From positions 1,266,763 through 1,330,762 of the forward strand of contig NZ_UIGI01000001.1 of assembly GCF_900446255.1 (NCBI RefSeq): a DNA stretch of 64,000 nt, read 5' to 3'. Positions 55,698 through 64,000 of the stretch are shown in pieces. Each line of letters begins with the position of its first letter. Within the stretch, counting starts at the first letter, position 1. The DNA is from Buttiauxella agrestis (GTDB taxonomy: Bacteria > Pseudomonadota > Gammaproteobacteria > Enterobacterales > Enterobacteriaceae). Below the pieces are notes generated by a model. It was not told the origin of the DNA. It ran no database searches and saw nothing but the letters and a program-made list of their open reading frames with translations. A program made the position numbers and the translations under genes.

Positions 55698-56627
55698 ATG
55701 AATTATTCACTACGTCAGTTAAAAGTCTTTGTCGCGGTCGCTCATGCCGGAAGTTTTAGTCGGGCAGGGGAGCAAATTGGCCTGAGCCAGTCAGCCGTCA
55801 GCCACAGCGTGAAAGAGCTTGAGAGCGAAATTGGCGTGAAACTTTTGGATCGCACCACGCGAGAAGTGGTGTTGACGCAAGCAGGCCAGCAACTGGCTGC
55901 GCGCCTCGAACGCCTGCTGGAAGAATTAACCAGCACTTTACTGGATACGCGCAGTGTAGGGCATCAGTTAAGCGGAACGGTGCGTGTTGCTGCAAGCCAG
56001 ACGATTTCTGCTCATTTGATGCCACAATCGATAGCCGCTGCGGCACTTGAGTTTCCCGCGATTCGATTTGTGCTTCACGACCGCCCTCAGCAATGGGTGT
56101 TGCAAAGCATATATCAGGGGGAAGTGGATTTTGGCATGGTTATCGACCCGATTCAGGCGAGCGATCTGGACTGTGAGGCGGTGCTTTCAGAGCCGTTTTT
56201 ACTGCTGTGCCGCAATGACCATCCATTAGCGGCTCAGGAGCAGGTCCCCTGGCAGGCGCTGCAAGGTGCAAATCTGGTACTACAGGATTACGCGTCGGGA
56301 AGCCGTCCGCTGATTGATGATGCGTTGTTACGTCAGGGTATTGAGACCAATATTGTTCAACAGATAGGCCACCCGGCAACACTTTTCCCTATGGTGGAAG
56401 CAGGGATTGGCATCAGCGTACTTCCCGCGCTGGCATTGCCTCTGCCCCAGGGACGCCCGCTGGTTGTCAGGCCGCTTATTCCGGTCGTGGACAGGCAATT
56501 AATGCTGGTGCGACGTAAAAATCGTTCCCTGTCACGAGCAGCGGAAGCTATCTGGCAGGTGGTTCGCCACCAGGCGCAGCAGTTAACCGCAGCCCGATCA
56601 GGCGACCCACTTTTTAACCACGATTAG
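55698..56627 (+). CDS. yfeR: YfeR, LysR-family regulator
   Basis: LysR-type regulator of 309 residues. Winged helix-turn-helix at about 1-60 ([24 protein letters not shown]), followed by a two-lobed effector-binding domain from about 90. It is divergent from yfeH with a 90-bp A/T-rich spacer, the usual place for a LysR box controlling both. In Salmonella YfeR responds to osmolarity and represses yfeH. Its last 4 bp overlap the convergent FlxA-like gene. Confidence 0.93.
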   Translation: MNYSLRQLKVFVAVAHAGSFSRAGEQIGLSQSAVSHSVKELESEIGVKLLDRTTREVVLTQAGQQLAARLERLLEELTSTLLDTRSVGHQLSGTVRVAASQTISAHLMPQSIAAAALEFPAIRFVLHDRPQQWVLQSIYQGEVDFGMVIDPIQASDLDCEAVLSEPFLLLCRNDHPLAAQEQVPWQALQGANLVLQDYASGSRPLIDDALLRQGIETNIVQQIGHPATLFPMVEAGIGISVLPALALPLPQGRPLVVRPLIPVVDRQLMLVRRKNRSLSRAAEAIWQVVRHQAQQLTAARSGDPLFNHD

Positions 56628-56968
56628 ATATAGATATCAATCTGATGCTCTTCAGACGGTTTATTCACGCCTTCAACTCTGGACTGCTGCTGTTCCTGCT
56701 TTTGCTTAGCCTGTTCTACTTGCTGGCGCTGTAGCTGCGCAAGCTGTGCCTGGAGCATTTTAATTTGCGCCTGAATCAACTCTTGCTGCTTTTGTTTTTC
56801 TTCGGTTGTCCCGCTGCCGTTAGCAATATCTTTCGCTTGTTGTGTCAGCCTGGTGATTTGCTGCGTGATGCGGGTGATTTGTGACGCCAGATCGTTGCCG
56901 CCGGAGCTTTTGGAAGCCGTGCTGCTTGTTTGCGGTGAAGGTGTTGATGTGTTGATAGTGCTACTCAT
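56624..56968 (-). CDS. FlxA-like coiled-coil protein
   Basis: Protein of 114 residues, FlxA-like family: a Ser/Thr-rich N-terminus, then a long heptad-bearing helix rich in Gln and Lys (about 28-95) and an acidic tail. E. coli FlxA is a sigma-28-dependent protein of unknown role with the same organisation. Ribosome site AAGGAA. Its stop codon overlaps that of convergent yfeR, so the two genes share no terminator. It lies next to the tRNA array, a place often used by accessory genes. Confidence 0.75.
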   Translation of the reverse strand: MSSTINTSTPSPQTSSTASKSSGGNDLASQITRITQQITRLTQQAKDIANGSGTTEEKQKQQELIQAQIKMLQAQLAQLQRQQVEQAKQKQEQQQSRVEGVNKPSEEHQIDIYI

Positions 56969-57054
56969 AATAGTTCCTTGAAGGATTGATTAGAGCAGTT
57001 ATCGGCCTGATGTGGATAAATCTTGAGAGGAAAGAGTGGGTAAATCGCGCATAG

Positions 57055-57080
57055 CAAAAAGGCGCCTTTAGGGCGCCTTT
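57055..57080 (-). terminator. Terminator of the Val-Lys tRNA operon
   Basis: Perfect 9-bp stem AAAGGCGCC / GGCGCCTTT with five unpaired bases and a T-run in the minus-strand transcript. Confidence 0.88.
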
Positions 57081-57086
57081 CTACAT

Positions 57087-57162
57087 TGGTGGGGCGTGCA
57101 GGATTCGAACCTGCGACCAATTGATTAAAAGTCAACTGCTCTACCAACTGAGCTAACGCCCC
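57087..57162 (-). tRNA. tRNA-Lys (UUU)
   Basis: 76 nt with encoded CCA. Acceptor GGGGCGT, anticodon TTT in the loop CTTTTAA, T-loop GGTTCGAATCC. Last gene of a four-tRNA operon. Confidence 0.97.
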
Positions 57163-57165
57163 GAA

Positions 57166-57241
57166 TGGTGGGTGATGACGGGCTCGAACCGCCGACCCCC
57201 TCCGTGTAAAGGAGGTGCTCTACCAACTGAGCTAATCACCC
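57166..57241 (-). tRNA. tRNA-Val (UAC), copy 3 in transcription order
   Basis: 76 nt with encoded CCA; acceptor GGGTGAT, anticodon TAC in loop TTTACAC, T-loop GGTTCGAGCCC. Identical to the other two copies in the array. Confidence 0.97.
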
Positions 57242-57274
57242 AAACTTCGGTACTACGATTGCAAGAGTAGATAA

Positions 57275-57350
57275 TGGTGGGTGATGACGGGCTCGAACCG
57301 CCGACCCCCTCCGTGTAAAGGAGGTGCTCTACCAACTGAGCTAATCACCC
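57275..57350 (-). tRNA. tRNA-Val (UAC), copy 2 in transcription order
   Basis: Identical to its neighbours; the 33-bp spacers are not conserved, which separates it from a CRISPR-type array. Confidence 0.97.
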
Positions 57351-57411
57351 AAATCTTATCTCTTACTGTACTTCTTAACGACTACACACTGCGGTATCAC
57401 TCACTAATGAA

Positions 57412-57487
57412 TGGTGGGTGATGACGGGCTCGAACCGCCGACCCCCTCCGTGTAAAGGAGGTGCTCTACCAACTGAGCTAATCACCC
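57412..57487 (-). tRNA. tRNA-Val (UAC), copy 1 in transcription order
   Basis: Identical to copies 2 and 3. First gene of the array, about 20 bp behind the promoter. Confidence 0.97.
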
Positions 57488-57504
57488 CCGCTGTGTGGAG
57501 TCGC

Positions 57505-57532
57505 ATTATAGGGAGAGTTGAAAATGAGTCAA
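57505..57532 (-). promoter_or_regulatory. Sigma-70 promoter of the Val-Lys tRNA operon
   Basis: On the minus strand: TTGACT, 16-bp spacer, TATAAT, followed by GCGACTCC, a G/C-rich discriminator of the stringent-control kind. Confidence 0.85.
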
Positions 57533-57652
57533 CGCCTTTTCTAAAGATTTCGTTCGTTCGTCGTAAAAATAATCAACGCGATCGATAAATATCCATGGGT
57601 GATTGATTTGTCACCAGAATATGCGGATTGCTGACAGATAAAGGTATCGACA

Positions 57653-57680
57653 TTGAGGAATCAGCGCACAGTGGTAGAAT
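57653..57680 (+). promoter_or_regulatory. Predicted sigma-70 promoter of gltX
   Basis: TTGAGG, 16-bp spacer, TAGAAT, about 70 bp before the gltX ATG. E. coli gltX has several promoters; this is the best match I see. Confidence 0.55.
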
Positions 57681-57747
57681 GTTGCCCACTCTTTATTTCC
57701 TGGCATTTGCCGGTTTTTCGGCATTTTTGCGTAATTAAGGCCGTTCA

Positions 57748-59163
57748 ATGAAAATCAAAACTCGTTTTGCGCCAAGCCCAACAGGCTATTTGCACGTTGG
57801 CGGTGCTCGTACTGCTCTTTACTCCTGGCTTTTTGCTCGTAACCACGGCGGCGAGTTTGTGCTGCGTATAGAAGACACTGACCTTGAGCGTTCAACCCCT
57901 GAAGCTATCGAAGCTATTATGGATGGCATGAATTGGTTGAGTCTTGAGTGGGATGAAGGTCCGTACTACCAGACCAAACGTTTTGATCGTTATAACGCGG
58001 TCATTGATGAAATGCTGGAAGCCGGTACTGCATACAAATGCTACTGCTCTAAAGAACGTCTTGAAGCGTTGCGTGAAGAACAAATGGCGAATGGCGACAA
58101 GCCACGCTATGACGGCCGCTGCCGTCACGGTCATGAGCATCACGCAGCCGACGAACCTTGCGTGGTGCGTTTTGCCAACCCGCAAGACGGTTCTGTTATT
58201 TTCGACGATCAGATTCGTGGCCCAATCGAGTTTAGCAACCAGGAACTCGACGATTTGATCATCCGCCGTACCGATGGTTCCCCGACCTATAACTTCTGCG
58301 TGGTTGTGGATGACTGGGATATGCAAATTACTCACGTGGTGCGTGGGGAAGACCATATCAACAACACTCCGCGTCAGATTAACATCCTGAAAGCGTTGAA
58401 TGCGCCGGTTCCAGTTTACGCGCACGTTTCTATGATTAACGGTGACGACGGTAAAAAACTGTCTAAACGCCACGGCGCGGTTAGCGTCATGCAGTATCGT
58501 GATGAGGGTTATCTGCCAGAAGCCCTGCTGAACTATCTTGTGCGTTTGGGTTGGTCTCATGGCGATCAGGAGATCTTTACTCGCGAAGAGATGATCAACC
58601 TGTTCACGCTCGATTCCGTCAGCAAATCTGCCAGCGCATTCAATACTGAGAAATTGCAGTGGCTGAACCACCACTACATTAATCATCTTGCACCTGAATA
58701 TGTTGCGACCCAACTGCAATGGCATATCGAGCAGCAAAATATTGATACCCGCAATGGGCCGGAATTGGCTGAGTTGGTGAAACTGCTGGGCGATCGCTGC
58801 AAAACTTTGAAAGAGATGGCGGAAACGTGCCGTTATTTCTATGAAGACTTTAGCGAATTTGATGCAGACGCTGCGAAGAAGCACCTGCGTCCGGTTGCTC
58901 GTCAGCCGCTGGAAGTGGTGCGTGACAAACTGGCTGCGTTAACCGACTGGACTGCTGAAAATGTCCATAATGCGATTCAGGCAACGGCTGATGAGCTGGA
59001 AGTTGGGATGGGCAAAGTCGGCATGCCGCTGCGTGTGGCTGTTACTGGGGCAGGGCAGTCACCTGGTCTGGATGTGACAGTTCACGCTATTGGTAAACAG
59101 CGTTCCATCGCCCGTATCAACCAGGCACTGGAATTTATCGCTACACGCGAAGCACAACAGTAA
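57748..59163 (+). CDS. gltX: GltX, glutamyl-tRNA synthetase
   Basis: Class I synthetase of 471 residues (E. coli length) that charges tRNA-Glu. The HIGH-type motif is HVGG in [15 protein letters not shown] and the KMSKS loop is KKLSKRHG. A Cys/His cluster (CYCS ... CRHGH near 98-130) is the zinc-binding insert of the E. coli enzyme. Own terminator. Divergent from the Val-Lys tRNA operon. Confidence 0.98.
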   Translation: MKIKTRFAPSPTGYLHVGGARTALYSWLFARNHGGEFVLRIEDTDLERSTPEAIEAIMDGMNWLSLEWDEGPYYQTKRFDRYNAVIDEMLEAGTAYKCYCSKERLEALREEQMANGDKPRYDGRCRHGHEHHAADEPCVVRFANPQDGSVIFDDQIRGPIEFSNQELDDLIIRRTDGSPTYNFCVVVDDWDMQITHVVRGEDHINNTPRQINILKALNAPVPVYAHVSMINGDDGKKLSKRHGAVSVMQYRDEGYLPEALLNYLVRLGWSHGDQEIFTREEMINLFTLDSVSKSASAFNTEKLQWLNHHYINHLAPEYVATQLQWHIEQQNIDTRNGPELAELVKLLGDRCKTLKEMAETCRYFYEDFSEFDADAAKKHLRPVARQPLEVVRDKLAALTDWTAENVHNAIQATADELEVGMGKVGMPLRVAVTGAGQSPGLDVTVHAIGKQRSIARINQALEFIATREAQQ

Positions 59164-59170
59164 AGCGAAC

Positions 59171-59193
59171 AAAGCCGGCTATGCCGGCTTTTT
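59171..59193 (+). terminator. Terminator of gltX
   Basis: Stem AGCCGGC / GCCGGCT with TAT loop, five T. Confidence 0.9.
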
Positions 59194-59206
59194 AACATTC
59201 ATCGTC

Positions 59207-59560
59207 TTACTCATCACGAATGCCTAAACGTTTCAAAACCCCTGCAATCCCTTCTCGCAGCAGCAACGCTGACATTTTTTCTTGCTCCGCTATCGACATT
59301 TGCTTGAGTGCATTCAACAGCAAACCTTCCAGCGACGAATCATTAACGTGATAATTGCCTGGTTTTTCTGAAATGCGTTTAGCACTATTTATAAACTCGC
59401 GAACACGCTCATCCACATGAATCAGGCGCGCCTTACCACCCTGAACGCCGGGTTTTTGAGTCGTTAACCAGCTTTCTTTTCTTACCCATTTGTTGATTGT
59501 TTGGCGACTATAACCAGTAATCATCGCCAGCTCTTCCGGGGTCATACGTTCCTTGAGCAC
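59207..59560 (-). CDS. yfeC: YfeC, putative DNA-binding protein (DUF1323)
   Basis: Protein of 117 residues. An N-terminal helix-turn-helix (MTPEELAMITGYSRQTINKW) resembles a terminal-inverted or MerR-like reader, and the conserved segment KPGVQGGKARLIHV follows. E. coli carries two neighbouring paralogues, yfeC and yfeD; here only one is present and it resembles YfeC. The target is unknown. Confidence 0.9.
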   Translation of the reverse strand: MLKERMTPEELAMITGYSRQTINKWVRKESWLTTQKPGVQGGKARLIHVDERVREFINSAKRISEKPGNYHVNDSSLEGLLLNALKQMSIAEQEKMSALLLREGIAGVLKRLGIRDE

Positions 59561-59718
59561 AGTTTTTCCTTAAATTCAAAAGGGTTATTAGTGGTTCATT
59601 TTAGGGGATCATTTTACTGGAAACTGTGACAGGATTAACTACCGTACGATGAGAAGCAATTGGGATTTCCCGTATTGTTTGCTTTTTCGGCGATTAGTCG
59701 CAGAAGCAGAATTTGCCG

Positions 59719-59747
59719 TTGACACTATTGAACGGGTTTCATATGAT
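59719..59747 (+). promoter_or_regulatory. Sigma-70 promoter of the Ala tRNA operon
   Basis: TTGACA, 17-bp spacer, TATGAT, then a G/C-rich discriminator (GCCGCCCG) as in stringently controlled stable-RNA promoters. Confidence 0.9.
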
Positions 59748-59781
59748 GCCGCCCGTCGACACGACAAGGTGTTTACGGTAT

Positions 59782-59857
<76 letters not shown>

Positions 59858-59903
59858 AATCTTTACCAGCAAGATTTGTACCGTTTAACCCGAACCCATT
59901 CGT

Positions 59904-59979
<76 letters not shown>

Positions 59980-59988
59980 AAATACGAA

Positions 59989-60016
59989 ACCCTCGCCTGA
60001 TGGCGGGGGTTTTTTG
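59989..60016 (+). terminator. Terminator of the Ala tRNA operon
   Basis: Stem ACCCTCGCC / GGCGGGGGT (one G-T pair) with TGAT loop and T-run. Confidence 0.85.
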
Positions 60017-60267
60017 TTTTATACGTTCGTATATTTTGTTGTTATTTTGTGTCGAAGGGGATTTTATTCAGCCCCTAAATGAATAGTTGAATGTGATTTA
60101 TTCGCAATGTGAATATATCAAACTATTTCGCTTTGTTGTGTTGTATTAAAAGGCAATGAATTGAAAGGGATGTAATAATACGTCAACTTGATTTGTTTAA
60201 TAAATAAACGTATTCTTTGTCACCGAATAATGCTTTTAGCAATGATAAAATATCCACTCCAGGGCTT

Positions 60268-62463
60268 ATGACATTTCCAATAATAATCAAAAAATCGCTC
60301 ACCGCACTGGTTTTATGTCTTTTGCTTTTACCTCTTTCTCGTTACCTTTCTCCTTCAACCATTATTGATGGTAAACACACTTATTTAGCGTATCTTCCTG
60401 CAAGTTTTATGATTGCCATGGTGTTTCTCTATGGCCGACTGGCGATTATTCCTTTGATAATAGCCTCCATTGTAACCTTTTCTTACAGTCTGGATTTAGC
60501 CACTCCTGCGTTACTCGCCTTTACCTTTAGCTTAATATTTCCCATAGCCGTTTGTAGCCTGGTGACCCGTTATTATCTGGGGAAGCGCTGGCGTCACGCG
60601 CTGTCCGATAAAGGCGTAGGAATTAGAATATTCTGGCTCGGTTTTATCGCCCCTTTTAGCATTAAATTGCTGATGTATCTGACCGGGCATTACATTTCTG
60701 TTCCAGCGAAACTTGCCCCTTATTTTGGACATAACTCACTCATATTTATGGTGGTGGATTTCCAAAATCTGGTTGCGGCATCGCTTATCTTTACCGTCGT
60801 GTTTTATTACCCACTAAGAATGATCCTGAACCCACACTACGCTCGTGCATTTTGGCGTCGTTGCGTGATGCGAGATTTTGTGGGGCCGCGTCGTTTATAT
60901 TCTTTCACCTGGATGCTGTGCCTGTTTACCCTGATGGTCGTGCTTTGCTCTTCATGGGGCGTTTTGCAGGTTTCAGGGTATCTGGTGCCTATGATTTTTG
61001 TGCTGTTTACGTTGGGGATTCGTCATTTTGGCCCTCGTCTTATGGGGCTGCTGTGGGGGATTTCTGCCTGGTTATTGCTGACGTATAACGATGGTTTTCT
61101 TTACGGGGTCAATACTGAATTTGCCCTGTCATTTATCCTTTCTGTTTTCATCTCTTTCTCAGTCTGCATGTTATACATGACGATGATGTTTAAGATAAAT
61201 GAGTGGATGAAACGCATTTATCACTCGCAAGCCTTAACCGATCCACTCACGCAATTACCTAATTTACGCGCACTGGAATATCATGTGCAAAGTTACCCGG
61301 AAGGGACGCTCTGCTGCCTGCGTTTGTCTAATCTTGAGTTTCTGAGTCGTCATTACGGCATGATGATGCGTATTCATTGTAAGCGTATCGTCACCAGCCA
61401 GATAACCCCTTTCTTACAGCAAGGTGAGCAAGTCTTTCAATTGCCAGGAAGTGAGTTATTAATATTTCTTCGTGGTCAGCATACCGATGCGCGTCTTGAG
61501 CATATTGTCGAGCTACTCAATAGCAAAAAAATAAAGTGGCATAATACGATGCTTGAGATTGAGTACGGTGCTTCTTATAGCGTTATTGACGACAGTCTTG
61601 ATGAGTTACACCGGACGTTAGGCCAATTAAGTTATCTCGCGGATCAAGCCAGTGAATCAATGTGTGTGCTTAGCCTGAATACACGCGTTGAAGATGTTTC
61701 AGATAAGACAACAGAGCGCGTTTTGTTGCTGCAAAAAATCAAACGGGCGCTGGATGATGAAGACGCCGTTGTACTTTATGCGCAGCCTATTGTTAATCAA
61801 GCTGGCAAGGGTTATCAGGAAATACTGAGCCGCATCATTTTTAACGATGAATTAATTACCCCGGATAAGTTTATTCCTGTCATTGCTGAATTTAACCTTA
61901 GCACGCGCTTCGATATGTTAGTGATGAAGAAGCTGGTTAATTTCCTCTATCTCCATCCAAATGAGAGTGAGTTGCCGCGTTTTTCCGTGAATCTGATGCC
62001 ATTGACGCTGATGCAAAAGGATATCGCTCAAAAGATTGTTTCTCTGTTCACTCAATTTCAGGTGTCCACCTGCAGTGTGATTATTGAAGTCACTGAAGAG
62101 CAGGCGTTTTCAAACTCCGAAACCTCAATGCAGAACATCATGCTGTTGCGCGAGAATGGGTTTAAAATTGCTATTGATGATTTTGGCACCGGTTATGCTA
62201 ATTACGAACGGCTCAAAAGACTTAAGGCAGATATCTTAAAAATCGATGGCTGTTTCATTAAAGACATTACAACTGACGCGCTTGATCCCTTAATCGTTAA
62301 GTCTATATGCGATATGGCGCGAGCCAGAGAATTCATTGTTGTAGCAGAGTTTGTGGAAACCGAAGAACAGCGTGCGTTGTTATTTGAGCTGGGTGTAGAG
62401 TTTTTACAAGGGTATCTGATTGGCAAACCAGAGCCTCTTACCGCGCAGAACTATCCAGGGTAA
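60268..62463 (+). CDS. pdeA: PdeA (YfeA)-like c-di-GMP phosphodiesterase
   Basis: Inner-membrane protein of 731 residues (E. coli PdeA 729). The N-terminal half holds about eight hydrophobic helices of a MASE-type sensor (about 8-310). A degenerate GGDEF domain follows, with PGSEL (393-397) in place of GGDEF, so it should not make c-di-GMP. The C-terminal EAL domain has EIL (518-520) in the EAL position, as in E. coli PdeA, and DDFGTGYANY (637-646), so it should hydrolyse c-di-GMP. The ATG at 60268 has a weak ribosome site; a TTG at 60217 is in frame. A diguanylate cyclase gene follows after 36 bp. Confidence 0.88.
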   Translation: MTFPIIIKKSLTALVLCLLLLPLSRYLSPSTIIDGKHTYLAYLPASFMIAMVFLYGRLAIIPLIIASIVTFSYSLDLATPALLAFTFSLIFPIAVCSLVTRYYLGKRWRHALSDKGVGIRIFWLGFIAPFSIKLLMYLTGHYISVPAKLAPYFGHNSLIFMVVDFQNLVAASLIFTVVFYYPLRMILNPHYARAFWRRCVMRDFVGPRRLYSFTWMLCLFTLMVVLCSSWGVLQVSGYLVPMIFVLFTLGIRHFGPRLMGLLWGISAWLLLTYNDGFLYGVNTEFALSFILSVFISFSVCMLYMTMMFKINEWMKRIYHSQALTDPLTQLPNLRALEYHVQSYPEGTLCCLRLSNLEFLSRHYGMMMRIHCKRIVTSQITPFLQQGEQVFQLPGSELLIFLRGQHTDARLEHIVELLNSKKIKWHNTMLEIEYGASYSVIDDSLDELHRTLGQLSYLADQASESMCVLSLNTRVEDVSDKTTERVLLLQKIKRALDDEDAVVLYAQPIVNQAGKGYQEILSRIIFNDELITPDKFIPVIAEFNLSTRFDMLVMKKLVNFLYLHPNESELPRFSVNLMPLTLMQKDIAQKIVSLFTQFQVSTCSVIIEVTEEQAFSNSETSMQNIMLLRENGFKIAIDDFGTGYANYERLKRLKADILKIDGCFIKDITTDALDPLIVKSICDMARAREFIVVAEFVETEEQRALLFELGVEFLQGYLIGKPEPLTAQNYPG

Positions 62464-62499
62464 GAGTATGTGGCAAGCATTTGAACAAAGGGTTTATTT

Positions 62500-64000
62500 G
62501 TGAGCACTTCATTAGCGAATCGGTTCCGCTTACCGATGGTGAACACACTGCGTGTTATCCATTTATGCTTCATCTTTGTATTTGTTTTGACTACGGTTCT
62601 ATTCTGGCAGCAAGGACAACTCTTTAGCCAGGGATACCGCACCAGCCAACTTAGTCATCTGGAAAGTGTGATTGCGCGAATAGAAAGCCGGGCGCAGTAC
62701 AAAATGGATAACCTTCGCTACTTAAGGCACATCTTTCTTGAAGCTATGGATGATCCGATGTTTCCTGGCAGCGTTACTGCGCCATGGGACACCAACAGCG
62801 GTGTCGTCGAGACTCCGCTTTGGATAGGCGAATTGCCTCTACCTGATAGTGTCTCCAAAAATGAATCTTTTCAGGACGAACTGGAGCCACTGGAAGTTCG
62901 GCAAGAGCTGAATGCATTGCGTAAAATTCAGGGGCTTTTCCCGCTAGCCTCCAGAGGAAGCGATCTGATTGCCGATCTGTATTACATCTCGCGCGAAGGT
63001 GAGTTTATTGTCTCTTTATCGCAGCAGGTTAACTCGCTGCTGATTGACAGTTATAACCCGCATGAGAAACAGGGCAGTTTCGTGTTGGCATCGCCATTAT
63101 TGAACCCGCTACGCGAGCCTTTCTGGACGCGCCAGAACATCGCCAAAACTAACGACACACTGATTAATGGTGCAATTCCAGTTGATTTTCGTGGCGAATG
63201 GATAGGGCTTCTGGGAATCGCATTCAGCAACGAGTCGATTCAGAATTTTGTATCCAGTTCGCTACCTGAAGGGACACAAAGTGCCTATCAACTCTTTGAC
63301 GAGCAACTTAACCCGCTGACCAAAGTCGCGGGGATGGAAAACGGCTTTCAGTTAAATGCACAGCAGATAGCGACCATTCGCAAAATGTTGACCGAAAAAT
63401 CGCGGGGTACGTTGCGCGCAGGAACCGTGTTCATCACTTTTGGTGAAATGAGTGGGACGCGCTCGATTCTTGTGGGTACCCAGAGCCTTAGCCAGGGTTT
63501 ACATGAAGAGTTTGGTCGATTCAGTATCTTGCTGGTGACGATGTGGCTCATCTTTGTACTCTTCCTGCTGGGTTCACACAGCGTGATTTGCCGTCTGGTA
63601 AGAAACATGGGGGGATTGCAGCGGGAAATGCAGCATCATGCCCTACACGATGATTTAACCGGGGCGCTTAACCGACGTGGATTCTTCGCTAAAACCTCGC
63701 AAATCATGTCGGACAATGTGGATTACACGCTAGTACAACTGGATCTCGACCACTTCAAGAATGTGAATGATGTCTACGGGCATTTGGTCGGTGACAATGT
63801 ACTGGTGCATGCCACTCAACGTATTCAGCGTGCTATCCGTAACCAGGACATTTTGGGGCGTATAGGCGGGGAAGAGTTCTGTATTTACTTGCCGAATTCC
63901 GATCTCAAGGCAGGGATTATGGTTGCGACACGAATTAAGTGGGAGCTTGAGTCTTCTGAAATGATTCTTGAGGACGGTTCATCCTTGCCTGTTACGGCAT
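62500..64000 (+). CDS. Diguanylate cyclase with periplasmic sensor domain (partial, runs off the window)
   Basis: Open frame of 500 codons from a GTG at 62500 (ribosome site AAAGGG, 7-nt spacing) with no stop before the window end. A transmembrane helix at about 19-36 and another at about 343-360 bracket a periplasmic sensor domain of some 300 residues with no motif I recognise. The cytoplasmic GGDEF domain begins near 375 (HDDLTGALNRRGFF) and has the active motif GGEEF at 456-460 and the inhibitory I-site RNQD at 447-450, five residues before it. It should make c-di-GMP, the opposite activity to pdeA upstream. A second domain beyond the window cannot be excluded. Confidence 0.9.
   Translation, partial: MSTSLANRFRLPMVNTLRVIHLCFIFVFVLTTVLFWQQGQLFSQGYRTSQLSHLESVIARIESRAQYKMDNLRYLRHIFLEAMDDPMFPGSVTAPWDTNSGVVETPLWIGELPLPDSVSKNESFQDELEPLEVRQELNALRKIQGLFPLASRGSDLIADLYYISREGEFIVSLSQQVNSLLIDSYNPHEKQGSFVLASPLLNPLREPFWTRQNIAKTNDTLINGAIPVDFRGEWIGLLGIAFSNESIQNFVSSSLPEGTQSAYQLFDEQLNPLTKVAGMENGFQLNAQQIATIRKMLTEKSRGTLRAGTVFITFGEMSGTRSILVGTQSLSQGLHEEFGRFSILLVTMWLIFVLFLLGSHSVICRLVRNMGGLQREMQHHALHDDLTGALNRRGFFAKTSQIMSDNVDYTLVQLDLDHFKNVNDVYGHLVGDNVLVHATQRIQRAIRNQDILGRIGGEEFCIYLPNSDLKAGIMVATRIKWELESSEMILEDGSSLPVTA

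Noticed and set aside
57166-57487. CRISPR-like pattern of identical repeats with spacers
   Set aside because: The 76-bp repeats fold as tRNA-Val with CCA ends and sit behind a stable-RNA promoter; there are only three, and no cas genes.
57892-58884. Antisense 330-codon frame inside gltX
   Set aside because: Complete overlap with the conserved gltX frame and no recognisable domain.

Overview
The window is chromosomal DNA of an Enterobacteriaceae member. Gene order from perM to a pdeA (yfeA) orthologue follows, in reverse orientation, the 52-56 minute part of the Escherichia coli map, and nearly every protein is recognisably the orthologue of the E. coli gene at that place. Departures from E. 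coli (narP beside narQ, a nap operon beside aegA, no eut, no murQ-ucpA, a rhamnosidase cassette instead of pdxK-yfeK) point to a related genus. I cannot name the genus from sequence alone.

Region by region. 1-11 kb: housekeeping genes (perM, bcp-gcvR, dapA-bamC, purC with a PurR operator, ypfJ-tmcA, ypfH, and yffB-dapE-ypfN), then the 19-codon microprotein gene ypfM. 11.4-23.8 kb: acrD efflux pump, then a nitrate block with the sensor/regulator pair narQ-narP, the oxidoreductase aegA and the periplasmic nitrate reductase operon napFDABC (no napGH). An FNR half-site and a NarP-type 7-2-7 site precede napF. 24-35 kb: nudK, ypfG, tktB-talA, maeB, hemF-amiA, ypeA-yfeZ-yfeY-yfeX. The eut operon that separates maeB and hemF in E. 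coli is absent. 36-41 kb: the sulfate/thiosulfate uptake operon cysP-cysT-cysW-cysA and cysM. 41.2-46.1 kb: an A/T-rich accessory cassette with a RhaR-like AraC regulator, an MFS transporter and a cytoplasmic GH78 alpha-L-rhamnosidase. It is the best candidate in the window for an incompletely described system, probably uptake and intracellular cleavage of small rhamnosides. 46.2-51.1 kb: crr-ptsI-ptsH (PTS), cysK, cysZ. 51.3-57 kb: zipA, ligA, ypeB, yfeH/yfeR and a FlxA-like coiled-coil protein. 57-60 kb: one Lys and three identical Val tRNA genes, gltX, yfeC and two identical Ala tRNA genes. 60.2-64 kb: a c-di-GMP phosphodiesterase followed at 36 bp by an active-looking diguanylate cyclase cut by the window end.

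Working together: NarQ-NarP sense nitrate or nitrite and probably control nap and aegA a few kb away; the cys genes take up sulfate and make cysteine (cysM, cysK, cysZ); Crr from the PTS may modulate the adjacent sugar cassette through cAMP-CRP or inducer exclusion. Intergenic spacers carry two kinds of interspersed palindromic repeats, one a roughly 100-bp element with terminal inverted repeats present in three diverged copies.
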